A DNA stretch of 64,000 nucleotides from an uncultured Alphaproteobacteria bacterium (GTDB lineage Bacteria; Pseudomonadota; Alphaproteobacteria; RF32; CAG-239): NCBI GenBank assembly GCA_944391685.1, contig CALXUM010000004.1, positions 60,395-124,394 on the forward strand, written 5' to 3'. Every line of letters starts with the position of its first letter. The stretch's first letter is position 1. Made by a program: the position numbers and the translations under genes. Below are positions 8,613-16,944 of the stretch, in pieces. The notes beneath the pieces are model-generated. The model had not been told where the DNA came from. It searched no databases and worked only from the letters and a program-made list of their open reading frames with translations.

Positions 8613-9302
8613 ATGCAAAAAAGGTTTGATGCAATATTAAACAAGATAAAGTCACAATATATTAACTCTAAATTATGCAATAACGGAATGTGCTTGTATA
8701 AAAAATGGCAAAAGTATATTAATCAAACCGGAGAAAAATTTGCCAAAGCCGGAATTTCTGCCAATGTCATATCTATAAGCGGTTTTGTTATCGGTTTGTT
8801 GGCTATTAATTTCTTGGCAATGGGAATGTATTTTTGGGCTTTGATTTGTATTTTGTTTAACAGATTGTTTGATGCTTTAGACGGAGCTGTTGCCAGAGCT
8901 ACAAAAATAAATGATTTTGGTGTATTTTTAGATGCTTGTTTAGATTATGCCTTTTATGCCGGAGTCATTTTTGGTTTTGCGTTGGCTAATCCTTATCAAA
9001 ATGCGGTTGCAGCCAGCTTTTTATTGTTTGCTTTTACGGCATCAGCCTGTGCGATGTTGGCTTATTCAGTAGTGGCTTATAAGAACAGACCGTCACAAAA
9101 ATTAGATTTTGAGCAATCTCCTTTTTATTTGGGCGGTTTAGCTCAAGGGTTTGAGACTTTGGTTGCTTTGGTTGTTTTATGTATTGTTCCAGGTTGGTTT
9201 TTGCAAATAGCCGTGATTTTGGGATGCTGGTGTTTATTTAAATTTTTGTTTATTATCTCAACTGCTTATTATAACTTTGTTATTGCCGCAAAGAAAAAAT
9301 AA
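8613..9302 (+). CDS. CDP-alcohol phosphatidyltransferase family membrane protein
   Basis: Membrane enzyme expected to join an alcohol (glycerol-P, inositol, serine or similar) to a CDP-activated lipid. The family signature D-x2-DG-x2-AR-x8-G-x3-D-x3-D is complete at residues 87-111 (DALDGAVARA then DFGVFLDACLD). About six helices are present. The start at 8613 is chosen because AGGA lies 8 bases before it; the in-frame ATG at 8598 has no ribosome site. The stop overlaps the next ATG by one base, so it is coupled with the DsbD-like gene. The alcohol substrate cannot be assigned. Confidence 0.85.
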   Translation: MQKRFDAILNKIKSQYINSKLCNNGMCLYKKWQKYINQTGEKFAKAGISANVISISGFVIGLLAINFLAMGMYFWALICILFNRLFDALDGAVARATKINDFGVFLDACLDYAFYAGVIFGFALANPYQNAVAASFLLFAFTASACAMLAYSVVAYKNRPSQKLDFEQSPFYLGGLAQGFETLVALVVLCIVPGWFLQIAVILGCWCLFKFLFIISTAYYNFVIAAKKK

Positions 9303-10888
9303 TGATGTTAAAAATAAAAGCATTAATCTTTTTTTTGATTATATCGGCGATATCTCCGGTATATGCTGCCGGTACCAGTTTTGAGAACGATAAACTAAAT
9401 TTGCAGTTATATCCTAATTTTGAACAAATAAATCCTAACCGAAATTTACAAATATTTTTACGTTTTAAAATGAAAAATGGGTGGCATATATATTCACAAA
9501 ACCCAGGCGAGATCGGTATGCCAACCAAGGTTTATTGGATGTTGCCGGAAGGATACCAGCAACTTGAGGAGAGTTGGAGTAATGATGAAGTCTTTGAAAA
9601 TGACGGAATCGTTCAGCGAGGTTATGGTGATGTTGCATATTATAAGACGACCATAAATCCTCAAAAAACTTTCGGAAATAATGCCGTTATCAAGGCTGAA
9701 GTTCGGTGGTTGGCATGTAAGGAGGAATGTGTACCGGAAAAAGCTGAACTTAAAATTAATTTTCCGATAACAGAAAGAGATATGATGCCTACCATGCAAT
9801 GGCAAGAAATATCGGCAGAGGCCAAAAAATGGTTTTTGCCTCGTCCGCCTGAAGTTAATATCGGTTTGTGGCTGGTTTTGTTGATGGCTTTTGTCGGTGG
9901 AATTATTTTGAATTTTATGCCTTGTATTTTTCCGATTTTGGCAATCAAAGCAATTTCTTTATCACAGACATCTTACAGCAAATATAAGAACAGGATGGAA
10001 TCTTTGTTTTATACTTTGGGAGTGGTAATATCATTTTTATTTATGGCCTCAGTCTTGTTAATATTGCGTAAACATGGAGAATATTTGGGTTGGGGTTTCC
10101 AATTGCAGTCGCCGGTATTTGTTACGGTTATGATTATTATATTTGCGGTGATTGCCTTAATGTTTTTAGATGTATTATCACTAAATAATCCTTTTGCCGA
10201 TAAATTGGGAAGGATGTCTTTCAAAAATCATTTAATCAGTTCTTTTATGACCGGATTTTTGGCGGTGTTGATTGCCAGCCCATGTACGGCTCCGTTTATG
10301 GGAGTTGCCGTAGGTTACACCTTAAGTGCTCCGGTCTATTTGTATTATCCGGTTTTCTTGGTTTTGGGTTTGGGGTATGCCCTGCCCTTTGCGTTAGCCG
10401 GATTGTTTCCTAAAAAAATTGCCAAAATATTACCAAGACCGGGGAAATGGATGGTGATATTAAAAAGGATATTTGCCATACCGGTAATTTTGACTTGCGT
10501 GTGGTTGATGTGGGTTTTGTATAATCAACTCATTCCTCAGAAAAATAACGACTTGTTGTGGAAAAATTATGATGCTTTGGCTATTTCCGAGCTTGTTGAA
10601 AAAAAAGAACCGGTTTTTGTAGATTTTACAGCCAAATGGTGTATAACTTGTTTGGTTAATAAAAAAGCCGCTTTGCAGTCTGAAGAATTTAGAAAATTGG
10701 TTGAAAACCATAAAATACATTTATTCAGAGCTGACTGGACTAACAATAGTGAGGAAATTGCAAAAGCCTTAGAAAGTTATGGGCGAAACAGTATTCCTCT
10801 TTATGTCTATTATAATGGCAAATCAAAAGATTATGTATTATTACCACAAATTTTGACACCAGGAGTTTTGGAGGAGTATTTGAGATAA
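9302..10888 (+). CDS. Thiol:disulfide interchange protein, DsbD/ScsB-like
   Basis: Transfers reducing power from cytoplasmic thioredoxin across the inner membrane. Order: signal peptide (1-23); periplasmic N-domain with WHIYSQNPGEIGMPTKVYW and a Cys pair at 139/143; membrane domain with the redox cysteines in NFMPCIFP (Cys208) and ASPCTAPF (Cys328); C-terminal thioredoxin domain with WCITC (Cys447/Cys450). I count only about six helices, whereas E. coli DsbD has eight; the last helix runs almost straight into the thioredoxin domain. Coupled to the upstream phosphatidyltransferase gene by a 1-base overlap, which may only reflect compaction. Confidence 0.88.
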   Translation: MMLKIKALIFFLIISAISPVYAAGTSFENDKLNLQLYPNFEQINPNRNLQIFLRFKMKNGWHIYSQNPGEIGMPTKVYWMLPEGYQQLEESWSNDEVFENDGIVQRGYGDVAYYKTTINPQKTFGNNAVIKAEVRWLACKEECVPEKAELKINFPITERDMMPTMQWQEISAEAKKWFLPRPPEVNIGLWLVLLMAFVGGIILNFMPCIFPILAIKAISLSQTSYSKYKNRMESLFYTLGVVISFLFMASVLLILRKHGEYLGWGFQLQSPVFVTVMIIIFAVIALMFLDVLSLNNPFADKLGRMSFKNHLISSFMTGFLAVLIASPCTAPFMGVAVGYTLSAPVYLYYPVFLVLGLGYALPFALAGLFPKKIAKILPRPGKWMVILKRIFAIPVILTCVWLMWVLYNQLIPQKNNDLLWKNYDALAISELVEKKEPVFVDFTAKWCITCLVNKKAALQSEEFRKLVENHKIHLFRADWTNNSEEIAKALESYGRNSIPLYVYYNGKSKDYVLLPQILTPGVLEEYLR

Positions 10889-10925
10889 AAACGCTTGTGA
10901 TTACTTTTTGATCTTATTCTCAACT

Positions 10926-10992
10926 TTACCTAAACCAACAAAAAAAGGTCTCGCTTCGGAGACCTTGTTTTATTGGTAGGCACGTGGGGGTT
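10926..10992. repeat. 67-bp direct repeat, copy A (tRNA-Lys 3' end plus terminator)
   Basis: Matches 11105-11171 with a single difference (A at 10982, G at 11161), offset 179 bases. It contains the tRNA-Lys terminator hairpin and, in minus orientation, the last part of tRNA-Lys (T-arm 3' half, acceptor strand and CCA). The tRNA similarity then breaks off at 10993. Confidence 0.9.
10938..10968 (-). terminator. Duplicated terminator (copy A)
   Basis: AAGGTCTC / GAGACCTT stem with a 6-base loop and seven T on the minus strand. It also lies just after the DsbD-like gene and could terminate that plus-strand transcript weakly (TTGTTTT tail). Confidence 0.7.
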
Positions 10993-11075
10993 ACTCTGTG
11001 CTTTGCTTGAGTTGCACAGGCGCTCATTCGCCACGGCTCACCGCGATACTTCCGTATCGCTTTCGCTGGTAGTCA
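10993..11075. repeat. GC-rich palindromic insert inside a partial tRNA-Lys copy
   Basis: This 83-base segment is much richer in GC than its surroundings and holds three hairpins in a row: CTGTGC/GCACAG (10996-11019), GGCG/CGCC (11019-11032) and GCGATAC TTCC GTATCGC (11043-11060). It interrupts the T-arm palindrome GGGGTT / AACCCC of a second tRNA-Lys copy. Downstream, 11075-11083 (AAACCCCAG) resumes the T-arm, then similarity fades, although GGTTCGAACC occurs again at 11091-11100. It looks like a small mobile palindromic element. A 61-codon frame through it is not considered a gene. Confidence 0.6.
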
Positions 11076-11104
11076 AACCCCAGTCTCTGTGGTTCGAACC
11101 TGAC

Positions 11105-11171
11105 TTACCTAAACCAACAAAAAAAGGTCTCGCTTCGGAGACCTTGTTTTATTGGTAGGCGCGTGGGGGTT
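11105..11171. repeat. 67-bp direct repeat, copy B (overlaps functional tRNA-Lys)
   Basis: Partner of 10926-10992 with one mismatch. It covers the terminator and the 3' end of the intact tRNA-Lys gene. Confidence 0.9.
11117..11147 (-). terminator. Terminator of tRNA-Lys
   Basis: AAGGTCTC / GAGACCTT hairpin followed on the minus strand by seven T, 5 bases beyond the tRNA CCA end. Confidence 0.85.
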
Positions 11172-11228
11172 CGAACCCCAGACCCACTGATTAAGAGTCA
11201 GTTGCTCTACCAACTGAGCTACGCACCC
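11153..11228 (-). tRNA. tRNA-Lys (CTT anticodon)
   Basis: The 76-nt cloverleaf is read on the minus strand. Acceptor GGGTGCG pairs with CGCGCCT (two G-U pairs). D-arm GCTC/GAGC, anticodon stem ACTGA/TCAGT with loop CTCTTAA, giving anticodon CTT for AAG codons. T-arm TGGGG TTCGAAC CCCCA, discriminator A, CCA encoded. The 3' end is duplicated upstream at 10975-10992. Confidence 0.95.
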
Positions 11229-11367
11229 ATTATCAGATACAGCGGGAATATAAACCGCCTTTAAAAATTTTGCAACATATTTTTATTGTTTTATATAAAA
11301 AATATTTTTCTTGCCAAACTTACATAAAGCACTAAAATTGTTTCATCAATAACTTATGGAGGATTAT

Positions 11368-12141
11368 ATGAAAAAGAAAATATTTATAAGTATTATAGTC
11401 ATTATCCTGCTTGCAGTAGCCGGTGTATGGCTTTCTTTAGAATCTATAGTTAAAACCGCTGTGAATAAATTTGGATCAGAAGTTACCGGGACAGAGGTAA
11501 AACTCGGCGGTTTTAGTTTTTCTCCGTTTAAGGGAACGGCTTCAGTTTCTGGTTTGACTGTTGCTAATCCGGCTAATTATAAATCTCCTTATTTGTTTGA
11601 TCTAGGAAGTATTGCCGTTAAGGTGGATGTTAAGAGTTTGACAACCGATACAATTGTCATTGAGGAGATAAATATTCAAAAGCCGATTATTACTTATGAA
11701 ATGAAATCTTTGACACAAAATAATATTAAACAAATTCAAGAAAATATAAGCAAAAATACAGCTTCGACAAATAAAGCAGAGGCAAAGTCTGATAGTTCAG
11801 ATGAAAAATCTGCTTCAGAATCTGCATCTAAAAAGGTGATAATTAAAAAAGTGATAATTGCCGGAGGAGAAATTAAAGCAGAAACCAATTTATCTGAAAA
11901 GTCATCTGCTTTGGATGTAAAACTACCGGAAATTACATTAAAGGATATCGGAGGAGATAAAAAAGGTGAAAGTATTGCATCTTCAATCTCTAAGATATTT
12001 GCCAAAATCTTAAATACGGCATCTCAAACCGTAGTTAAAAGTGGGTTAAACGATGTTAAAAACATTGCTAAAGAAAACCTTGATAACGTCGTTGGGGATG
12101 TTAAAGATAAAGTTAAGAGTTTTGGGATTTTTGGAAAATAG
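11368..12141 (+). CDS. AsmA-like envelope protein (short, single N-terminal helix)
   Basis: A 257-residue protein with an N-terminal membrane anchor (about 4-24) followed by the AsmA/TamB-superfamily N-terminal pattern: EVTGTEVKLGGFSFSPFKG, then SGLTVANPANYKSPYLFDLG, IAVKVDVKSL and IEEINIQKPIITYE. A Ser/Lys/Ala-rich linker (about 120-155) and a second beta segment follow. Proteins of this superfamily bridge or organise the envelope; a specific role cannot be read. The start at 11368 follows GGAGG with proper spacing; the ATG at 11356 is upstream of that site. A terminator follows. Confidence 0.7.
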   Translation: MKKKIFISIIVIILLAVAGVWLSLESIVKTAVNKFGSEVTGTEVKLGGFSFSPFKGTASVSGLTVANPANYKSPYLFDLGSIAVKVDVKSLTTDTIVIEEINIQKPIITYEMKSLTQNNIKQIQENISKNTASTNKAEAKSDSSDEKSASESASKKVIIKKVIIAGGEIKAETNLSEKSSALDVKLPEITLKDIGGDKKGESIASSISKIFAKILNTASQTVVKSGLNDVKNIAKENLDNVVGDVKDKVKSFGIFGK

Positions 12142-12154
12142 TTAAAATAATTAA

Positions 12155-12186
12155 AGAAAGCCTGCTTTTTAGCAGGCTTTCTTATT
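12155..12186. terminator. Rho-independent terminator between convergent genes
   Basis: AAAGCCTGCT TTTT AGCAGGCTTT, a 10-bp perfect stem with flanking T-runs in both directions, between the AsmA-like gene and the histidine kinase. Confidence 0.85.
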
Positions 12187-13600
12187 TGTTTGATTTTATT
12201 ATAACAGAAAATGCGGTATATTTTTTTTCAACAGAACGAATTTTTACTTCAGCACCGATAAGTTTGGTTATTTTTTTTACAATGCTAAGCCCCAGCCCTG
12301 CTCCAAAGTTGCGGTTATCTTTAATGCTTTTGCTTTGGTAAAATTCATCAAAAATAAGCTTGCTTTCTTCTTTATTTATACCGACACCGTTATCAATAAT
12401 ATTAATGATTGTAATTTCCTTTTGGGGGTAACAGCTTATTAATATTTTATCTTTGCTATATTTTAATGCGTTGCTGAGTAAATTACGCAATAATCTTTCT
12501 AAGAGCATGGAATCTGTTTCAACAACGCTGCGATGTAGATTGCAACGAACTTTAATACCTTTAGTTTCTGCTATGGCTTTGTATTCCTGGCAAAGGCGAC
12601 ATATCAACTTGGACGCATCAAAAATACTTGTTTCTACTATCATGCTATTGGAATCAAGACGAGAAATATCTAACAAATTATCCAAAAGTGATTTAAGTCC
12701 GATGGCGGAATCCTCTATTTTATCAATAATATTTTTTTGGGATGGAGTGTTATTTTCCTCTTTTAGTAATTCTATAAACATCTGTAATGCCTGCATGGGG
12801 TGGCGTAAATCATGACTGGCTTGGGCCAAAAAATATGATTTGGCTTTATTTGAGGCTTCAGCTTGTTGTTTGGCTTCTTCTAAAGAGTTTTGGATTTCTA
12901 TTAAACTGCTGATGTCTTGAAATGTACCGGCAATACGCTGTTTTTTCTCATCGGAAATTCGTCCAGCCTTGAAAAGACAGTAAGCTATGTATCCGTTTTT
13001 ACGTCTTATTCTTAACATGCCTTCAACCGGAGTACCATTTTTGATAAGGCGATCTAGTTTGCTTTTATACATCGGTAAATCTTCACTCAAAATTTGTTCG
13101 CGAATTAAATTCTTTTTTTGATGAATTTCTTGAGATGTAATGCCAAAAATTTTATACATTTCTGAAGACCAAAAAAATTGTTTACTATCTAAATCCAGTT
13201 CCCAATAGCCTATTTTGGCCGTGCGTTCGGCAAACTCAAGTCGTTGTCTTAATTCATGTAAGTGGTGTGAGAGGTGTTTTCTTTCGCTGATGTCTTCTAA
13301 ACAAAGAACTACATTTCCTTGGTACGGATGTATAAATAAATTATAAAACCTATTGTGTATTTCTATGTTAAAATTGTGAGCATAGTTTTGATGAAAAGTA
13401 TTGTATATATGCTCTTTAATTACAGATAAGGTTTGGAAGTCAAAAATTTCTGATATATTGGATAGCGGAGTTTGTTCATCATGAAAAATATAGGCGGCTT
13501 TTTTATTAAAAAAAGTTATGTTACCTTGATAATCGACTTCTAAGATAGCATTTGTCGATATATCAAGCATAAATCTTTCAAGGTTATTGATTGTATTCAT
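12182..13600 (-). CDS. PAS-domain sensor histidine kinase, no membrane segment
   Basis: Cytoplasmic kinase of 472 residues. Two PAS-like modules (about 10-105 and 125-235; the second has GYWELDLDSKQFFWS and a PAC tail) and a coiled helix lead to HisKA with ASHDLRHP (phospho-acceptor His263). The HATPase core has NLLSNALKYS near 373, DNGVGI near 403 and GAGLGL near 433. No receiver domain and no response regulator gene is nearby. The ATG lies 17 bases inside the preceding DUF4340-like gene, so it is translationally coupled to the ABC transporter operon; it may sense cytoplasmic or transporter-related signals (inference). Confidence 0.9.
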   Translation of the reverse strand: MNTINNLERFMLDISTNAILEVDYQGNITFFNKKAAYIFHDEQTPLSNISEIFDFQTLSVIKEHIYNTFHQNYAHNFNIEIHNRFYNLFIHPYQGNVVLCLEDISERKHLSHHLHELRQRLEFAERTAKIGYWELDLDSKQFFWSSEMYKIFGITSQEIHQKKNLIREQILSEDLPMYKSKLDRLIKNGTPVEGMLRIRRKNGYIAYCLFKAGRISDEKKQRIAGTFQDISSLIEIQNSLEEAKQQAEASNKAKSYFLAQASHDLRHPMQALQMFIELLKEENNTPSQKNIIDKIEDSAIGLKSLLDNLLDISRLDSNSMIVETSIFDASKLICRLCQEYKAIAETKGIKVRCNLHRSVVETDSMLLERLLRNLLSNALKYSKDKILISCYPQKEITIINIIDNGVGINKEESKLIFDEFYQSKSIKDNRNFGAGLGLSIVKKITKLIGAEVKIRSVEKKYTAFSVIIKSNK

Positions 13601-14552
13601 TTTGTTGCGGCTTTAGCTCATAAGTTGACATAATATCTCCTTCTGACGGAGGAATTTTGAAATACCAGCCGTCATAAAGGAAAGCATTGTCTTTAATATA
13701 AGCATTAACTGCCGTAGTTGGTAGAGGGGTGGTTGAAAAACTTATTTTTATCCAATAATCTTGTTGATTATAAAAAAGCTTAATTTTTATCTTTAATCCG
13801 TCAAAAGATGTTAGTTCTATATCTTTTTGATTTTTATATTCAGCAGGATTAAAGCTAAAAGATGGTTTTGCATCAATTGCCGGAAGCCAAGCAAAGGTAT
13901 CCAAAAAATTCTTATTGGATATAATAGAATCGGAAACAGGAAAGTCAGAAAACTGGTTGATTCTGGAAGTTATTTGTTCATTGATTTGAATTTTTTCTAT
14001 CATATCAGGTGATAATTCTAATAATGGTTGCATTATCCATGATGAAATATCTTTGGGGTATTTCCATTTTCCGTCAATAAGCCATATTTCTTTTGATTTT
14101 GGAAGCAAGGCAAATGTTAAATCAGATTTCGTTTGATTGCCGATGCAAATTTGATTTAGCTTTTGTTGTTTTTTATAAGTTTCTATGTTTAAACATTGTC
14201 CCTGCCCTAAGCCGGTTTGGGTTAAAACTTCAGAGGAATAAGGGCGGTTAATGATAAAAGTTGATGTATTTATGTTTTTGAGTAATGAGGTTAATAATTC
14301 CGTGTTAGCATAATATCCTCCGGTTTCTGCCACACGCCAATAACCATCCATATATATGAGGGTTATGGTTTGTTCGTTTGATGATAATATTATTTTATCA
14401 ATTTTATCTCCTTGGGCAAAAGTTTGGGCAAATGCGAGGCGACCTATGGATTGTTCCGGATAGTTAAGATTAGTCGTAATAATGGCGATTGCCGCAAAAA
14501 TTAAAGATAAAAACAGCAAAGTCAAACCTTGATGGATTATTTTATTGTTCAT
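13584..14552 (-). CDS. DUF4340-like membrane-anchored protein of the Gld-type ABC cluster
   Basis: The 322-residue protein has one N-terminal helix (about 9-29) and a large extracytoplasmic part rich in short beta strands: DKIILSSNEQTITLIYMDG, YWRVAETGGYYANTELL, EIWLIDGKWKYPKDISSW. This matches the DUF4340 pattern of a repeated W-x-V/L strand followed by a helix. Such proteins are commonly encoded after a GldG-like protein, as here (11-base overlap). Function unknown; possibly a periplasmic partner of the transporter. Not otherwise recognised. Confidence 0.7.
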   Translation of the reverse strand: MNNKIIHQGLTLLFLSLIFAAIAIITTNLNYPEQSIGRLAFAQTFAQGDKIDKIILSSNEQTITLIYMDGYWRVAETGGYYANTELLTSLLKNINTSTFIINRPYSSEVLTQTGLGQGQCLNIETYKKQQKLNQICIGNQTKSDLTFALLPKSKEIWLIDGKWKYPKDISSWIMQPLLELSPDMIEKIQINEQITSRINQFSDFPVSDSIISNKNFLDTFAWLPAIDAKPSFSFNPAEYKNQKDIELTSFDGLKIKIKLFYNQQDYWIKISFSTTPLPTTAVNAYIKDNAFLYDGWYFKIPPSEGDIMSTYELKPQQNEYNQ

Positions 14553-16197
14553 TGCAGGCTTTCTCCAAAAATTTTTGATTTCTTATTCTTAATATGCGGA
14601 TTATTATGTATAAAATAAGAATTGTTATGCCGGGGAACACTATAATATTGGCAATAATAAATAACATCTGAATTTTTTGAGTATATTGTTTTATTTGGTC
14701 TTCTTTTTGACGTAGGTTTTTATCAAAGGCAAGAAGTTCTTTTTGTAGGGTTTCAATTTGAGAAGCTTTTTTTAAGGATAATACTGTTTTACCATTATTT
14801 ATGTCTTCTCTGATTTGTTGAATTTGTTCTTCAATTGCTTGTTTTTCTGTCTTTATTTTTTTGATTTGAGGAGCATATTTTTCCTGAGCATAAAGCTTAA
14901 ATTTATTATTTAGAGTATTACACGTAATAAATGTTTGCTGTGGGATAATTGAAAGTAAAGTGTTATTTGCGGCGGCAAAGTCTACCAATCGTTCAATAAG
15001 ATCAAAATTGTTGTTGATATAGCCTGAATGGTTATCTGTTCGTAACCATAAGGCATCATGGAGCAGATCACTGTCTGATAGCAAAATTACTTTTCCCGGA
15101 GCTATGGAAATACTGACAAAGGGATTTTTTTTAGTATCAAAAGTATTAAAAGGAGGCTGTTTGTAAGAAGAATAAAAAGTTCCTTCTAAAATTCCGGCAA
15201 TGCTACCTTGGATTGAAGATAATAATTCGATGAAGCTTAAATTATCGTTATATACATTGAAACTTCCGGCAGAAGTTAAATGTAGTTTTTTAATATTTTG
15301 GGTAAGCTGGTTTTCTTTTATTATAATTTCAGGATTTCTTAAGGTGTAGTCATATTCAATTCCTAAATTTTGTAAGAAGTTTTCCAGTCCGCTCGGGCGA
15401 TTATCAATTTTGCCGTTTTGGGCATAAAAAGCCTCTGAAAAAGGATCATAAAATATTATAAGATTACCTCCTCGCAATAAATATTGTTCAAGAGCATAGG
15501 TTGTATTATTTTCAATTTGGCGAGGATTTATTACTATTACTGCTTTATAGCTCAAAGGAATTTGAGCAATTCCGTTTGATATCTGGTTTATATCATAATA
15601 TTGGCGTAAATTTTTAATAAACGTCCAATCACTGCCGTAATCAAAACCGGAGTTTCCTTTGATAACGGGTAAGGCAGGAGACAAAATTCCGATTTTGGGC
15701 TTTTTATAATCATTAAGGGAACTTAAATTGCGACTTATATCATGTTCAAGGTAAGCTATTTTATCAGGATTTAAGTAGGAAATTGTTTTTGATTGACCGT
15801 TTTCATCAATTAAAACCAAGCCTAAATATTGAGGAGTTTCCTTATTACCTAGAGGGATAATTCCAAATTTTTCAGCTTCGGTTGAGGTCGGAGAAAAGGC
15901 CGGTGTTTCAATCAAACTAACACTGAAAAGATTATGAGAGTTTTGTTTATATCTTTCCAGAACGTGCATAATTTGAGCGGTATATTCATTGTTTAGTTCA
16001 GGAGATACGTATAGTCTGGCAAAGAGTTTTGATTGATTATTTTTAAGCCAATTTTTGGTTGCTTGATTTAAGGTGTATCTTTTGTCGGGGGTAAAATCAA
16101 AACTAAAGTCCTGTGTAAAAAGAGTTATACCTGTGTTAACAGCAAAAAAAGATATAATCAGGCAAATAGCAAATAAGAGAAGAGAATGTTTTTTCAT
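14542..16197 (-). CDS. GldG-like ABC transporter auxiliary protein
   Basis: A 551-residue protein with an N-terminal helix (about 7-27) and a C-terminal helix (about 515-540) around a periplasmic domain of the ABC_transp_aux type: DFTPDKRYTLNQATKNWL, ARLYVSPELN, VVINPRQIENNTTYALEQYLLRG and GGNLIIFYDPFSE. A coiled segment at about 445-505 precedes the last helix. Homologues accompany ABC-2 permeases, including the Bacteroidetes gliding proteins GldF/GldG, but also occur in non-gliding bacteria. It starts 2 bases before the permease stop in operon order. Confidence 0.82.
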   Translation of the reverse strand: MKKHSLLLFAICLIISFFAVNTGITLFTQDFSFDFTPDKRYTLNQATKNWLKNNQSKLFARLYVSPELNNEYTAQIMHVLERYKQNSHNLFSVSLIETPAFSPTSTEAEKFGIIPLGNKETPQYLGLVLIDENGQSKTISYLNPDKIAYLEHDISRNLSSLNDYKKPKIGILSPALPVIKGNSGFDYGSDWTFIKNLRQYYDINQISNGIAQIPLSYKAVIVINPRQIENNTTYALEQYLLRGGNLIIFYDPFSEAFYAQNGKIDNRPSGLENFLQNLGIEYDYTLRNPEIIIKENQLTQNIKKLHLTSAGSFNVYNDNLSFIELLSSIQGSIAGILEGTFYSSYKQPPFNTFDTKKNPFVSISIAPGKVILLSDSDLLHDALWLRTDNHSGYINNNFDLIERLVDFAAANNTLLSIIPQQTFITCNTLNNKFKLYAQEKYAPQIKKIKTEKQAIEEQIQQIREDINNGKTVLSLKKASQIETLQKELLAFDKNLRQKEDQIKQYTQKIQMLFIIANIIVFPGITILILYIIIRILRIRNQKFLEKACNEQ

Positions 16198-16199
16198 CT

Positions 16200-16931
16200 T
16201 TAACGTCTCCCTGCTGCCAATGCATTTATATTAAACCATAAAGAGAAAATTATGATGGTTATAAAGTAGCTTATATTATCAAAGCCTAAACGTCCAAAGA
16301 GCAAACTGTTGAAATGGTAGTCAAAATTAAGTGATTGCCCTACTTTGGTAAATATTTCTCCCGATATATTTAATAGTTCAAAAATCCAAGTAAAATTTAT
16401 AATTTTTATAAAGATACAAGCTATTAAGGCTAAAATAAATGCGGCGACGGTTCCCGAAGCCAAAAAAGAAACACTTAAAGATAATGCACAAAAAGCTCCG
16501 GCTGCCAAAGTATAGGCTAGAATATTTATGGTTATCATTGATAAGGATATGTTAGTTAACAATCCGGTAGTAATCCATAAACCTATACAAGGCAAAAGCA
16601 TTAATAAACAAAATATCCAAAAAGCAAAGAATTTGCCTAAAACCATGGCTTGAAAACTAATGGGTTGTGAGAGTAATAATTCCAAAGTTCCGCCTTTTTT
16701 TTCAGCAGACCAGATATTTATGCCAATTGCAGGAATTATAAGTAAAAAAATTTCCGGTTGAGCTTGAAAGAATATCAAAATATTTTGATTACAGTTATTA
16801 AAATAATTGCTGCCATAAAGAGTGGATATCATTGATAGTATTATGTAAGTAATCATAACTATCCATCCTAATGGATTATAAGCTATAGAACTTAATTCTT
16901 TTTTTAATATTACAATCATTGGCATTGACAT
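16200..16931 (-). CDS. ABC-2 type permease (GldF-like)
   Basis: Six-helix permease of 243 residues. The cytoplasmic start IVILKKELSSIAYNPLGWI is typical of ABC-2 membrane subunits, as is the WSAEKKGGTLELLLSQPIS segment (helix-loop between TM2 and TM3). The start at 16931 is chosen because AGGA sits 7 bases before it, immediately after the ATPase stop; the longer frame from 16985 would overlap the ATPase by 41 bases without a ribosome site. Forms the transporter with the ATPase 16945-17658. Confidence 0.85.
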   Translation of the reverse strand: MSMPMIVILKKELSSIAYNPLGWIVMITYIILSMISTLYGSNYFNNCNQNILIFFQAQPEIFLLIIPAIGINIWSAEKKGGTLELLLSQPISFQAMVLGKFFAFWIFCLLMLLPCIGLWITTGLLTNISLSMITINILAYTLAAGAFCALSLSVSFLASGTVAAFILALIACIFIKIINFTWIFELLNISGEIFTKVGQSLNFDYHFNSLLFGRLGFDNISYFITIIIFSLWFNINALAAGRR

Positions 16932-16944
16932 ATAAAATTCCTGT

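Noticed and set aside
10973..11158. 61-codon plus-strand frame
   Set aside because: It runs through the terminator hairpins and tRNA-derived repeat; translation is an artefact of repeated structural DNA.
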